From Rhodoferax potami (GTDB taxonomy: Bacteria > Pseudomonadota > Gammaproteobacteria > Burkholderiales > Burkholderiaceae_C), in contig NZ_JAVBIK010000003.1 in the NCBI RefSeq assembly GCF_032193805.1, forward strand, positions 186,001-250,000: a DNA stretch of 64,000 bases, in the 5' to 3' direction. Positions 52,981 to 61,252 of the stretch are shown in pieces (position 1 is the stretch's first letter; each line of letters starts with the position of its first letter). The notes under the pieces were generated by a model. The model was not told the DNA's origin, did no database searches, and worked only from the letters and a program-made list of their open reading frames with translations. The position numbers were made by a program, and so were the translations under genes.

Positions 52981-53589
52981 ATGACCGAAAAACGCGATGT
53001 ATTAACGACTCAACAGGCAGCAATTATTTTAGGTTTGTCAACCACCTCTGTTCAGAAGATGGCCACTAAAGGTGAGTTGGCTGGATGGATTACCCCTGGT
53101 GGTCACCGCAGGATCTTTCGTAGCAGTGTGGAACAACTGCTTGACTCACGCAAAAAAGGTTTAGCAGGCGTTACCGGCAGACTAACTCTACGCATCCTCT
53201 TGCTTGAAGACGATCATGTGCAAATAGCATCGTTTAAAGCCATTTTGAGGCGTATGGGTCATTGTGTTGAGCTTGCCATTGTGAATCCTGCAACACAAGC
53301 GATCGATTTGATCCGTGCTTTTCAGCCTGACCTGTTAGTCATGAATATTGACTCAGAACTGGTTGATGGGTTTAGGTTAGCGCAGGTAATTGAAGATGAA
53401 TTTGGAATGAAAGGCCCCGATGTAATTGGTCTGACGTCCCTTTCCCTCGAACAGTTTAAGAAACTTAGCCACATACCTATGCGAGTCGTACGTTTTGAAA
53501 AGCAATTAAATGCCGAACGACTATGTGGCTACTTGGATGCACTCACTGTTAAATTGCTGGGGGCGGATAAGCGTCCGGTAACAAGTTAA
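52981..53589 (+). CDS. Regulator with excisionase/MerR-type HTH and degenerate receiver domain
   Basis: 202 residues from the ATG at 52981; the frame also has GTG at 52924. Residues ~8-55 form a helix-turn-helix of the excisionase/MerR type (TTQQAAIILGLSTTSVQKMA, WITPGGHRRIF). Residues ~70-190 form a CheY-like receiver (LRILLLEDDHVQIASFKAIL), with the acidic pair (EDD) but Asn in place of the phospho-acceptor Asp (LVMNIDSELVDG) and a conserved T (GLTSL) and K region altered (RFEKQL). The domain order, DNA-binding first, is unusual. It probably responds by protein contact rather than phosphorylation. Targets are unknown; it is the only clear regulator in the window. Confidence 0.72.
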   Translation: MTEKRDVLTTQQAAIILGLSTTSVQKMATKGELAGWITPGGHRRIFRSSVEQLLDSRKKGLAGVTGRLTLRILLLEDDHVQIASFKAILRRMGHCVELAIVNPATQAIDLIRAFQPDLLVMNIDSELVDGFRLAQVIEDEFGMKGPDVIGLTSLSLEQFKKLSHIPMRVVRFEKQLNAERLCGYLDALTVKLLGADKRPVTS

Positions 53590-53612
53590 TGTCATCCAGC
53601 TGACTTGCTGAC

Positions 53613-53956
53613 CTATGCCAAAGGGTTTCTGAAGGGTGTTTGCAGTAGCTCGTCACCCCTCGTGGGCAGATCCGGGTTAAGTTGGCAGTACACCTGTCCA
53701 AGAACAGTCTTGCCCAAAGGCTGTTTCTGATAACAGGCGCCGGCGTATAGCATGCCAAATCCCTGTGGCTTGCTGCGCAGCGCGTTCTCCATGCCGCGCT
53801 TGTCTTCATCGACCCACTGTTCAACCTCAGATGGGTTGAGGTCGTAGGCCGGCGTGGCCTCTGAAATTGTGGCCTTACCTTGAACGAGGCCCAGGACCAG
53901 GGCCGTCTTTCTCTTGGCCGTCCAACGCTTGATGTATTCTTTCATCAGGGTGCTCA
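53613..53956 (-). pseudogene. Chimeric IS remnant (two transposase pieces fused)
   Basis: Minus strand starts MSTLMKEYIKRWTAKRKTAL with SEVEQWVDEDKRGMENALR, typical of an OrfA-type protein of one IS group, then passes into GFGMLYAGACYQKQPLGKTV and QVYCQLNPDLPTRG, which matches OrfB of the IS407-like element at 20.8 kb. A deletion fused the two. Confidence 0.65.
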
Positions 53957-54020
53957 TTGAATCGCCCCGGAATATGTAGACACCTCTGAGCCTCAAACGT
54001 GAGGCCTAATAGGAGGTGAT

Positions 54021-54299
54021 ATGAGTCAGAAGAGATTTCCCGAAGAATTCAAGATCGAAGCGGTTAAGCAGATCACGCAACGCGGCCATTCAGTGGCCGA
54101 GGTGTCCGCCCGATTGGGTGTCAGTCAGCACAGTCTGTACAAGTGGGTCAAAGAGCAGCAATTGCCTCCTGGTCAGCACAAGGAGCAGTTATCCCAAACG
54201 GAAGAACTGCGCAGACTCAAGGCCGAGCTCAAGCGGGTGAGCGAGGAGCGCGACATCTTAAAAAAAGCCGCCGCGTACTTTGCCAAGCTATCCGGGTAA
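54021..54299 (+). CDS. IS51-like transposase OrfA
   Basis: 92 residues beginning MSQKRFPEEFKIEAVKQI, with a helix-turn-helix (GVSQHSLYKWVKEQQ) and leucine-zipper (ELRRLKAELKRVSEERDILK). Ribosome-binding site AGGAGG just upstream. The sequence TTAAAAAAAGC at 54258-54268 near its 3' end is a -1 frameshift signal for OrfAB. Confidence 0.92.
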   Translation: MSQKRFPEEFKIEAVKQITQRGHSVAEVSARLGVSQHSLYKWVKEQQLPPGQHKEQLSQTEELRRLKAELKRVSEERDILKKAAAYFAKLSG

Positions 54300-55171
54300 G
54301 GTACGCGTTTATCCAGCGCCACGAACGTGCCCATAGCGTGCGCAGGATGTGTGCGGTGATGGATGTACACCCCAGCGGCTACTACGCATGGAGGCGTGAA
54401 CCCATTGGTGAGAAGCGTCGAGATGACCAACGCCTGCTGGGGCTACTCAAGCAGGCTTGGCTGGAGAGCGGCTGCGTTTACGGCTATCGCAAACTCACAC
54501 TAGATATGCGCGACCTGGGCGAGCAATGCGGCAAGCACCGTGTTGCCCAATGGTTGCGCTGCGAAGGTATACGCTCACAAACAGGGTACCGGCGCCGCTC
54601 AAGTGCACGCGGCGGCAAACCTGCTGTGGTTGCCCCCAATCACCTGAATCGGCAGTCCACCCCGGATCAGCCCAATAGGTCCTGGGTCACGGACATCACC
54701 TACATCCGTACACATGAAGGCTGGCTGTACTTGGCCGTGGTGATCGATCTGTTCTCCAGACAGGTCATTGGCTGGTCCATGGGCAGTCGAATAGATACAG
54801 ACTTGGTGCTCAATGCACTCTTGATGGCGCTGTGGCGCCGACAGCCCCAGGAATCGGTACTGGTGCATTCAGATCAAGGGTGCCGGTTCACAGGACATGC
54901 TTGGCAAACCTTTTTGCGCGATCACAACTTGATCAGCAGCATGAGTCGGCGAGGTAACTGCCATGACAACGCAGTGGCCGAGAGCTTCTTCCAGTTGCTC
55001 AAGCGCGAACGCGTTCGCCGTCAGATCTATCTCACCCGGCAAGACGCTAGGGCCGATGTCTTCAATTACATCGAGATGTTTTACAACCCCAAGCGTCGGC
55101 ACAATACCGCTGGCGACATCTCGCCGGTAGAGTTCGAGAAACGCTATTTCCAACGGCTCGGAGGTGTCTAG
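54266..55171 (+). CDS. IS51-like transposase OrfB (made by -1 frameshift)
   Basis: About 300 residues in the -1 frame after the A7 heptamer (54260-54266). Contains RMCAVMDVHPSGYYAWRR, YGYRKL and the integrase core: WVTDITYI (Asp), LVHSDQGCRF (Asp) and DNAVAESFFQLLK (Glu). All three catalytic acids are present and the end (YNPKRRHN.....SPVEFE) is normal, so the element may be active. Confidence 0.9.
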   Translation, partial: SRRVLCQAIRVRYAFIQRHERAHSVRRMCAVMDVHPSGYYAWRREPIGEKRRDDQRLLGLLKQAWLESGCVYGYRKLTLDMRDLGEQCGKHRVAQWLRCEGIRSQTGYRRRSSARGGKPAVVAPNHLNRQSTPDQPNRSWVTDITYIRTHEGWLYLAVVIDLFSRQVIGWSMGSRIDTDLVLNALLMALWRRQPQESVLVHSDQGCRFTGHAWQTFLRDHNLISSMSRRGNCHDNAVAESFFQLLKRERVRRQIYLTRQDARADVFNYIEMFYNPKRRHNTAGDISPVEFEKRYFQRLGGV

Positions 55172-55194
55172 TAAATCCGGGGCGATTCACGCCC

Positions 55195-55245
55195 GTTCAC
55201 GTTGCCCGAAATGGCTGTTCACGTTCGTCCGAAATACCCAGCAGG
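55195..55245. repeat. Short direct repeats, possible IS21-type end
   Basis: GTTCACGTTGCCCGAAATGG is followed by GTTCACGTTCGTCCGAAATA (about 20 bases each). Multiple such repeats mark the ends of IS21-family elements. No istA/istB genes are present here. Confidence 0.4.
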
Positions 55246-55431
55246 AAATCACTGGGTCAATACATCTTAATGACTTGCTGCAAGACGGAGAGCCAGCGAA
55301 ACCTGCTTATCCCGCTGAAATTTAGCCACTTTAGTCGAACTATTTCGACGCGCGGCCCCACTAAAGCCCATATTAGTTAATGCAGGTGGCAAGCTACTGT
55401 TGTAGCGTCACAAAACATTAAAGGCTAACAA

Positions 55432-55854
55432 GTGATGCATGAAGAAAGCTATCGAAGGTTGATAAGGGAAGTCGCCCAATGCGCTGGCTTGAAGGCAAAC
55501 GACCCGTTTCTGGAAACCGGCCTCATAAACGTCGGTGGACTGGATACTTTGCTCTTCTACGATGAGGAATTCGATCCGGGACGCTTGCAGATTCGGATCG
55601 ATTTCGGCAGTCTGCCCACAGACTTAGACGAGCTGAGGATGCTGACCCTCTCTTTGTTGTCTGTGAACTTTGACTATGGTATGGGCGGGTTGGCCGTTTT
55701 CAGTGTCAATCCCAGCAATGCTCACGTCATCCTGACCACTCAACATACATTGCATGAATATCTGACGGCCCAGGACCTTCTGGCTTCAATCCGAAATTCC
55801 AACGCACAAGCACGTTTTGCATGGGAGGAGGCCAACAACAAAGTATCTCGGTGA
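55432..55854 (+). CDS. Single-domain CesT-type class I T3SS chaperone
   Basis: 140 residues with the class I chaperone layout: helix (SYRRLIREVAQCAGLKANDP), strand FLETGLINVGGLDTLLFYDE, strand LQIRIDFGSLP, helix (MLTLSLLSVNFDYG), strand GLAVFSVNP...VILTTQH and a final helix. It resembles unit 1 of the 25805-26749 protein (LLETGLLRVGGHDLLLHYDE, RLLVSNFEWG). Immediately downstream is a small hydrophobic protein, its presumed substrate. Confidence 0.78.
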   Translation: MMHEESYRRLIREVAQCAGLKANDPFLETGLINVGGLDTLLFYDEEFDPGRLQIRIDFGSLPTDLDELRMLTLSLLSVNFDYGMGGLAVFSVNPSNAHVILTTQHTLHEYLTAQDLLASIRNSNAQARFAWEEANNKVSR

Positions 55855-55888
55855 GCTAATTCAGACCCACTTTTTCATTTTTTAAAGC

Positions 55889-56491
55889 ATGCAAAATATC
55901 AATAACGCAAGCGCCGCCCCCATCGGCACCTTCGGCACCTTCGGCACCTTCGGCACCATCACCGAATCTAATAGCAAATCAAACGATCTGCAAAATGCCG
56001 GGACAACATTGCGGCACATAAATAGTGCAGCAGGGGTCAAATATAGTTCAGTCAATCCCAACAATCAAAATCTGCGTCAGGATACGCACAATGGCATGTC
56101 CTGCTTCAAGAGGTTTTTTTCCAGAGTTGCTGGCGTAGTGGTTGGCACGGTTCGAGCTGCATTGAACTTCTTGTGGAGTCCGGTTACAGCCGGGAAATAT
56201 CTAATCGTTGCAATGGTTCAGGCCTACAGGGGTGAAGGACAGCGCGCCCTTACAGCCTTGGGTTTGGCGGTCACCGCGCCCTTATGGGCACCCGTGGATG
56301 GATTCCTCAAGGGGTTTAAAGCGTGCGTGGACGATAACCGCGAACTCACGGAGGATAATAAGTCCGACCGTAATGGGCTGGAAGAATTGAAAGCCTACGT
56401 GAAGGACGGTGTCATCACCCCTGCGGATCAGAAGGATTTGAACATCCTTCCAGGGTTTTTAGCCTGGGAGGCTGTAAAGCAGTTTTTGTAA
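55889..56491 (+). CDS. Small candidate effector with hydrophobic segments and TFG repeats (module 3)
   Basis: 200 residues, 34 bases after the chaperone. The polar N-terminus includes a four-fold G-T-F repeat (~12-24) and is Asn/Ser-rich to ~65. A basic-hydrophobic part (FSRVAGVVVGTVRAALNF) and further hydrophobic stretches (~100-150) follow, then an acidic tail (DDNRELTEDNKSD). It is not clearly homologous to the module 1 and 2 proteins but has the same plan. No family recognised. Confidence 0.58.
   Translation: MQNINNASAAPIGTFGTFGTFGTITESNSKSNDLQNAGTTLRHINSAAGVKYSSVNPNNQNLRQDTHNGMSCFKRFFSRVAGVVVGTVRAALNFLWSPVTAGKYLIVAMVQAYRGEGQRALTALGLAVTAPLWAPVDGFLKGFKACVDDNRELTEDNKSDRNGLEELKAYVKDGVITPADQKDLNILPGFLAWEAVKQFL
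55925..55960 (+). repeat. Four 9-bp repeats (GGCACCTTC) in the module 3 effector
   Basis: Three GGCACCTTC units and a final GGCACCATC encode G-T-F repeats near the N-terminus. In-frame, so length can vary without loss of frame. Confidence 0.85.
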
Positions 56492-56499
56492 AGCAGTTT

Positions 56500-56790
56500 T
56501 GATGTCCTGTGTGGCAGTACTCTCAGCCAAAGCGGTGCGGCGCACCAGATGCACCGCATGGTCGGCGCTGTCACTTTCATGCACCTCAGCACCCACAATC
56601 TTGCGGCTGTACAAGTCCAGGATTAGGTATAGATGGAACCATCGCCCTTGAACATTAGCCGGAAGGTAGGTCATGTCCCACACCAGACCTGCCCAGGAGC
56701 CGTGGCAATGTGTGTCGTGGGAGGCTGAGATGTCTTGGGCGCTCTGGCGCAGCCACGATGAACGTTTTGTTCGGCGGCCTTGGCACGAGC
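56500..56790 (-). pseudogene. IS3-family OrfB fragment
   Basis: Minus strand reads WDMTYLPANVQGRWFHLYLI, LDLYSRKIVGAEVHES and HAVHLVRRTALAE, the first-Asp part of an IS3-type integrase core. Both ends are missing. Its end overlaps the stop region of the module 3 effector, whose last codons may derive from the insertion. Confidence 0.75.
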
Positions 56791-56853
56791 GGCGACGTCC
56801 CCCCATATTTGAGTAGCAAATGATGTTGGAGTCCAATCCCATACGACAGGAGA

Positions 56854-57123
56854 TTGGACGTGAAGAAGAGATTTACCGAAGAACAAATCATTGGCTTCCT
56901 GCGGGAAGCGGAAGCGGGCCTGGCGGTGGCGGAGCTTTGCCGCAGGCACGGCTTCTCAGAGGCCAGCTATTACCTGTGGCGCAGCAAGTTTGGCGGCATG
57001 AACGTGTCTGACGCCAAGCGACTGAAGGAGCTGGAAACGGAGAACGGGCGACTCAAGCGATTGCTGGCCGAAGCCATGCTTGAGAACGAGGTGACGAAAG
57101 AAGCCTTGAGAAAAAAGTGGTGA
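56854..57123 (+). CDS. IS3-family transposase OrfA (truncated element)
   Basis: 89 residues: FTEEQIIGFLREAEAGLAV, GFSEASYYLWRSKFGGMN and a zipper (RLKELETENGRLKRLLAEAM). Intact, and overlaps OrfB by 7 bases; the element is cut by the IS66 stack. Confidence 0.9.
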   Translation: MDVKKRFTEEQIIGFLREAEAGLAVAELCRRHGFSEASYYLWRSKFGGMNVSDAKRLKELETENGRLKRLLAEAMLENEVTKEALRKKW

Positions 57124-57633
57124 GCGCACCGGCCCGACGCGAACTGGTGCGCCATATGGTCAGTCATCGGTTGAGCGAACGCCGTTGCTTACGTGTTGTC
57201 AGCATGAGTGCCAGCGCCTACCGCTATGAACCTGCCCAGGACCGCAATTGCGCACTCAAGGAAAAGATCATCGCCTTGGCCCAGCGGCATCGCCGCTACG
57301 GTGCAGGCATGATCTATCTGAAGCTGCGCCAGGCCGGTGAACTGGTCAACCACAAGCGCGTGGACCGGCTGTACGCCGAAGCAGGCTTGCAAGTGAAGAA
57401 GCGCAAGCGCAAGAAGATCCCACTGGCAGATCGGCATCCATTGGAGCGCCCCACGGCAGCTAACCAAGTGTGGTCGATGGACTTCGTGTTTGACCGCACG
57501 GCAGAGGGGCGCAGCATCAAGAACCTCACGGTAGTGGATGACGCAACCCATGAGGCCGTGGCGATCGTTCCAGAACGTGCATTGGGCGGGAATCAGCTCG
57601 TACGCATCCTGGAGCAACTGAGCACCACGCGAG
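57117..57633 (+). pseudogene. IS3-family OrfB truncated by IS66 insertion
   Basis: Normal from SAPARRELVRHMVSHRLSER through the first catalytic Asp (SMDFVFDRTA) and the following VDDATHEAVA to LEQLSTTRG, where the sequence passes directly into the IS66-type end GTAAGCGGCC at 57634. The second half is not found right of the IS66 stack. Confidence 0.88.
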
Positions 57634-58018
57634 GCTGTAAGCGGCCAGCGAAGTCACCTTGTTGACCGACCCTCGACCTTGCAACATTGCGTCCACAACA
57701 ATTGATCGTGGACACAATGCTCAAAGACTCAGAAACCCCGAGGTATGCCATGCGACGTACCAAGCGCACATACTCATCAGAGACTAAGGCCGAGTTGCTG
57801 GCGGCTTGCAATGCACCGGGCGCATCCATTGCGGCGGTGGCCAACGCCAACGCCAACGGCATGAACGCCAACGTGCTGCACCGTTGGCTCAAAGAGTCAT
57901 CCAAGTCCCGGCCGCCAATTGGAAGAGGCGCTGTAACCGGTCACTGTCCGGCGTTCTTGCGAACTGATTGCAGGTACCAAAGAATGCGCCCTGATCAACA
58001 AACAGGACGGGGTCGGAT

Positions 58019-58357
58019 ATGGAAGAGACGCAGAGCGTGCTCAGGCGTGCAGTGTTGAGTGAACAGACTTGGGCTGAGGTACTGGATCGTTTTGACCGCG
58101 CTGGATTGACGATAGATGAATTTTGCAGCCGCGAAGGCATCAGTCGCAGCAGCCTTGCTCGCCGACGCACGCTTAGGAATAAACAGAGGGGAATCGCGTC
58201 CCCGCTGCGAACGAACAAGGTAGCCCCCACCACCGTGCCGAAGGCGGCGTTCGTTGATCTGGGCGACCTTGCTGGAGTGCACGGCAGCGGCAATGGAGCC
58301 ATGGAGTTACGCATCGAACTCGGCTCGGGCATGAGTTTGCATCTGGTACGCCGGTAA
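58019..58357 (+). CDS. tnpA: IS66 TnpA, element B
   Basis: 112 residues (WAEVLDRFDRAGLTIDEFCS, GISRSSLARRR), an IS66 accessory protein with a helix-turn-helix. Its TAA overlaps the tnpB ATG. Identical to the copy in element C. Confidence 0.92.
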   Translation: MEETQSVLRRAVLSEQTWAEVLDRFDRAGLTIDEFCSREGISRSSLARRRTLRNKQRGIASPLRTNKVAPTTVPKAAFVDLGDLAGVHGSGNGAMELRIELGSGMSLHLVRR

Positions 58358-58725
58358 TGTTCTTTCCCGAGGGCCGCATTCGCGTGTTCCTGTATGGCCA
58401 AGCTGCCGATATGCGCCAGTCCTACGACGGCTTGTACGCTCTGGCACGCCAGGGGTTTGAAGTGGATGTGCTGGCCGGACACATGTTTGTTTTCATCAAC
58501 CGGCGGCAAACACAGATGAAGGTGCTGTACTTTGACCGCAGCGGCTGGTGCCTGTGGTGCAAGCGTTTGGAGAGCGGCAAGTTCTCCCGTAAAGGCGTTC
58601 AAGGCGGCAGTGGCGAGATCGACTGCACGGCGCTCAAACGTAACCGGTCACTGTCCGGCGTTCTTGCGAACTGATTGCAGGTACCAAAGAATGCGCCCTG
58701 ATCAACAAACAGGACGGGGTCGGAT

Positions 58726-59064
58726 ATGGAAGAGACGCAGAGCGTGCTCAGGCGTGCAGTGTTGAGTGAACAGACTTGGGCTGAGGTACTGGATCGTTTT
58801 GACCGCGCTGGATTGACGATAGATGAATTTTGCAGCCGCGAAGGCATCAGTCGCAGCAGCCTTGCTCGCCGACGCACGCTTAGGAATAAACAGAGGGGAA
58901 TCGCGTCCCCGCTGCGAACGAACAAGGTAGCCCCCACCACCGTGCCGAAGGCGGCGTTCGTTGATCTGGGCGACCTTGCTGGAGTGCACGGCAGCGGCAA
59001 TGGAGCCATGGAGTTACGCATCGAACTCGGCTCGGGCATGAGTTTGCATCTGGTACGCCGGTAA
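58726..59064 (+). CDS. tnpA: IS66 TnpA, element C
   Basis: 112 residues identical to the element B copy at 58019-58357. TAATG overlap with tnpB. Confidence 0.93.
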   Translation: MEETQSVLRRAVLSEQTWAEVLDRFDRAGLTIDEFCSREGISRSSLARRRTLRNKQRGIASPLRTNKVAPTTVPKAAFVDLGDLAGVHGSGNGAMELRIELGSGMSLHLVRR

Positions 59065-59411
59065 TGTTCTTTCCCGAGGGCCGCATTCGCGTGTTCCTGT
59101 ATGGCCAAGCTGCCGATATGCGCCAGTCCTACGACGGCTTGTACGCTCTGGCACGCCAGGGGTTTGAAGTGGATGTGCTGGCCGGACACATGTTTGTTTT
59201 CATCAACCGGCGGCAAACACAGATGAAGGTGCTGTACTTTGACCGCAGCGGCTGGTGCCTGTGGTGCAAGCGTTTGGAGAGCGGCAAGTTCTCCCGTAAA
59301 GGCGTTCAAGGCGGCAGTGGCGAGATCGACTGCACGGCGCTCAAACTGATGCTCGAAGGCATCGAAGTGCGCCGACGCCACAAACGCTACCAACACCCTG
59401 CGCGGAGGTGA
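59064..59411 (+). CDS. tnpB: IS66 TnpB, element C
   Basis: 115 residues, complete (IRVFLYGQAADMRQSYDGL, WCLWCKRLESGKFSRKG, KLMLEGIEVRRRHKRY). The IS66 Orf2 family protein, needed for transposition; its exact biochemical role is not established. Confidence 0.94.
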   Translation: MFFPEGRIRVFLYGQAADMRQSYDGLYALARQGFEVDVLAGHMFVFINRRQTQMKVLYFDRSGWCLWCKRLESGKFSRKGVQGGSGEIDCTALKLMLEGIEVRRRHKRYQHPARR

Positions 59412-59480
59412 CGATGTGCCCATTTTCAATCCGGAGAAGCACTCTTTTGCTTTGTCCCTAAAGGCCGCAAGATAAGGCCC

Positions 59481-61082
59481 ATGTCGATGCCCAATACCAG
59501 CACTCCCACATTTACCGTCGAAACGGTCATGGGGCTGTCGCCGCAGAGCATCGCGCAGACACTGCAAGCACAGGCCGCCAGCATCAGCGCGCTGGAGCAG
59601 CAGCTCGAATGGTTCAAACGCCAACTCTTTGGCAAGAAGAGCGAGCGCTTTGCACCCTTGCCCGATGCGCAGCAAATGCACCTGGGGCAACTCCTGGGCG
59701 ACCTCCCTGCCACTGATGCGCCCGAAGCCGACTCCGACTCCAACACCATCCCTGCACACCAGCGACGCAAACCCCGCAGCAACTTTGCCGACGAGGGCAC
59801 GCCCGCATCGTTCTTTGACGAAACCAAGGTGCCCGTGCACACCATCGAGCTGGCCAACCCCGAGACCAAAGACCTCTCGCCCGATCAGTACGAGGTTGTC
59901 AGCCAGAAGGTCAGCCACCGCTTGGCACAGCGCCCCGGTGCCTATGTGGTGCTGAAGTATGTGCGCTCTGTCATCAAGCGCCACGACACGCAAACCCTGC
60001 ACTGTGCGGGCGCGCCAACAGGCATCATTGAGGGCAGCCGCGCTGACGTGAGCTTGCTCGCAGGCGTTGTTGTTGACAAGTTTGCCTGGCACATTCCGCT
60101 GTACCGGCAGCACCAGCGCCTGAGCCAAGCGGGCTTCAAACTCAGCCGGGCGTGGCTGACGCAACTGGCGCAAAAGACCATTTCCCTGCTGGAGCCGATT
60201 TACGACACGCAGCTCGAGTCGATCCGCAACAGCCGGGTCAAGGCAATGGACGAGACCCCCATCAAGGCCGGGCGCAGTGGGCCCGGCAAGATGAAGGCGG
60301 CCTACTTCTGGCCTGTGTACGGCGAACTCGATGAGGTGTGCTTTGCCTATTTCGAGTCGCGCCGCCACGAGCACGTACAGCAGGCATTGGGGCTGCCAGG
60401 GGCCACAGATGCCGTGTTGCTCACTGACGGCTATGAGGCCTATGCACGTTACGCTGCCAAGACCGGCATTACGCATGCCCAATGCTGGGCGCACTGCAGG
60501 CGTGGCTTCTTTGAAGCTCTAGGGGCCGAGCCACAGGCCGCTGGCCAGGCGCTGCAGCAAATTGGCGAGATTTACGCCCAGGAAGAAGCCATTCGTGAAC
60601 GTGACCTCTACGGGGATGCCAAACGAGAGCACCGTCTAAGCCACAGCAAACCGCTGGTGCAGAACTTCTTTGAATGGGTGGATTTGCAGTTCGAGCGGCA
60701 AGGCTTCCTGCCCAGCAATCCGTTGACCAAGGCATTGGCCTATGCACGCGAGCGCCGCGCGCAACTGCAGGTGTTTCTGGGCGATGCGGATGTGGCCATG
60801 GATACGAACCATCTGGAACGCGCCTTGCGCGCGATACCAATGGGCAGGCGCAATTGGTTATTCTGCTGGACGGAGGTGGGCGCCAAGCGCGCGGGCATCA
60901 TGCAGAGCCTGATCGTGACATGCCGTTTACATGACATTGACCCCTACACCTACCTGGTTGATGTCTTGCAACGCGTAGGCCACCACCCCGCCTCCAGAGT
61001 TTCAGAACTGACGCCTCGTCAATGGAAGCAGCACTTCGCCGAGAATCCATTGCGTTCACCATTACACGGTTTGGTAACGTAG
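59481..61082 (+). CDS. tnpC: IS66 TnpC transposase, element C
   Basis: 533 residues. The N-terminal leucine-zipper and basic part (LEQQLEWFKRQLFGKKSERF) is followed by the DDE core: AMDETPIK (Asp), LLTDGYEAY (Asp) and NHLERALRAIPMGRRNWLF (Glu). Full length for the family. Confidence 0.96.
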   Translation: MSMPNTSTPTFTVETVMGLSPQSIAQTLQAQAASISALEQQLEWFKRQLFGKKSERFAPLPDAQQMHLGQLLGDLPATDAPEADSDSNTIPAHQRRKPRSNFADEGTPASFFDETKVPVHTIELANPETKDLSPDQYEVVSQKVSHRLAQRPGAYVVLKYVRSVIKRHDTQTLHCAGAPTGIIEGSRADVSLLAGVVVDKFAWHIPLYRQHQRLSQAGFKLSRAWLTQLAQKTISLLEPIYDTQLESIRNSRVKAMDETPIKAGRSGPGKMKAAYFWPVYGELDEVCFAYFESRRHEHVQQALGLPGATDAVLLTDGYEAYARYAAKTGITHAQCWAHCRRGFFEALGAEPQAAGQALQQIGEIYAQEEAIRERDLYGDAKREHRLSHSKPLVQNFFEWVDLQFERQGFLPSNPLTKALAYARERRAQLQVFLGDADVAMDTNHLERALRAIPMGRRNWLFCWTEVGAKRAGIMQSLIVTCRLHDIDPYTYLVDVLQRVGHHPASRVSELTPRQWKQHFAENPLRSPLHGLVT

Positions 61083-61252
61083 GCAATAACGCCGGACAGT
61101 GACCGGTTACGCTCAAACTGATGCTCGAAGGCATCGAAGTGCGCCGACGCCACAAACGCTACCAACACCCTGCGCGGAGGTGACGATGTGCCCATTTTCA
61201 ATCCGGAGAAGCACTCTTTTGCTTTGTCCCTAAAGGCCGCAAGATAAGGCCC

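Larger units (their letters stand above)
53958..55189 (+). mobile_element. IS3-family element, IS51-like, apparently intact
   Basis: 1,232 bp bounded by inverted repeats TGAATCGCCCCGG...TAGACACCTC at 53958-53986 and 55161-55189. Encodes OrfA and OrfB with a slippery A7 heptamer. No short target duplication was seen at the edges (ATT versus CGC). Confidence 0.88.
58640..61110 (+). mobile_element. IS66-family element C (2,471 bp, complete, innermost)
   Basis: Complete element with perfect 23-bp inverted repeats, inserted in tnpB of element B with target duplication GCTCAAAC (58632-58639 and 61111-61118). All three genes are intact and appear identical to those of B, so this is a recent transposition, and the copy is probably active. 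Confidence 0.96.
58357..61185 (+). pseudogene. tnpB: Element B tnpB, interrupted by element C
   Basis: The first 94 codons (RIRVFLYGQAADMRQSYDGL, VFINRRQTQMKVLYFD) end at the insertion point (58639). The last codons (LKLMLEGIEVRRR...) continue after element C from 61111 with the duplicated GCTCAAAC. TnpB is required for IS66 transposition, so element B is inactivated. Confidence 0.92.

Noticed and set aside
58599..60494. Long 631-codon minus-strand frame across the IS66 genes
   Set aside because: It is antisense to tnpA/tnpB/tnpC of the IS66 elements, repeats with them, and has no family pattern.
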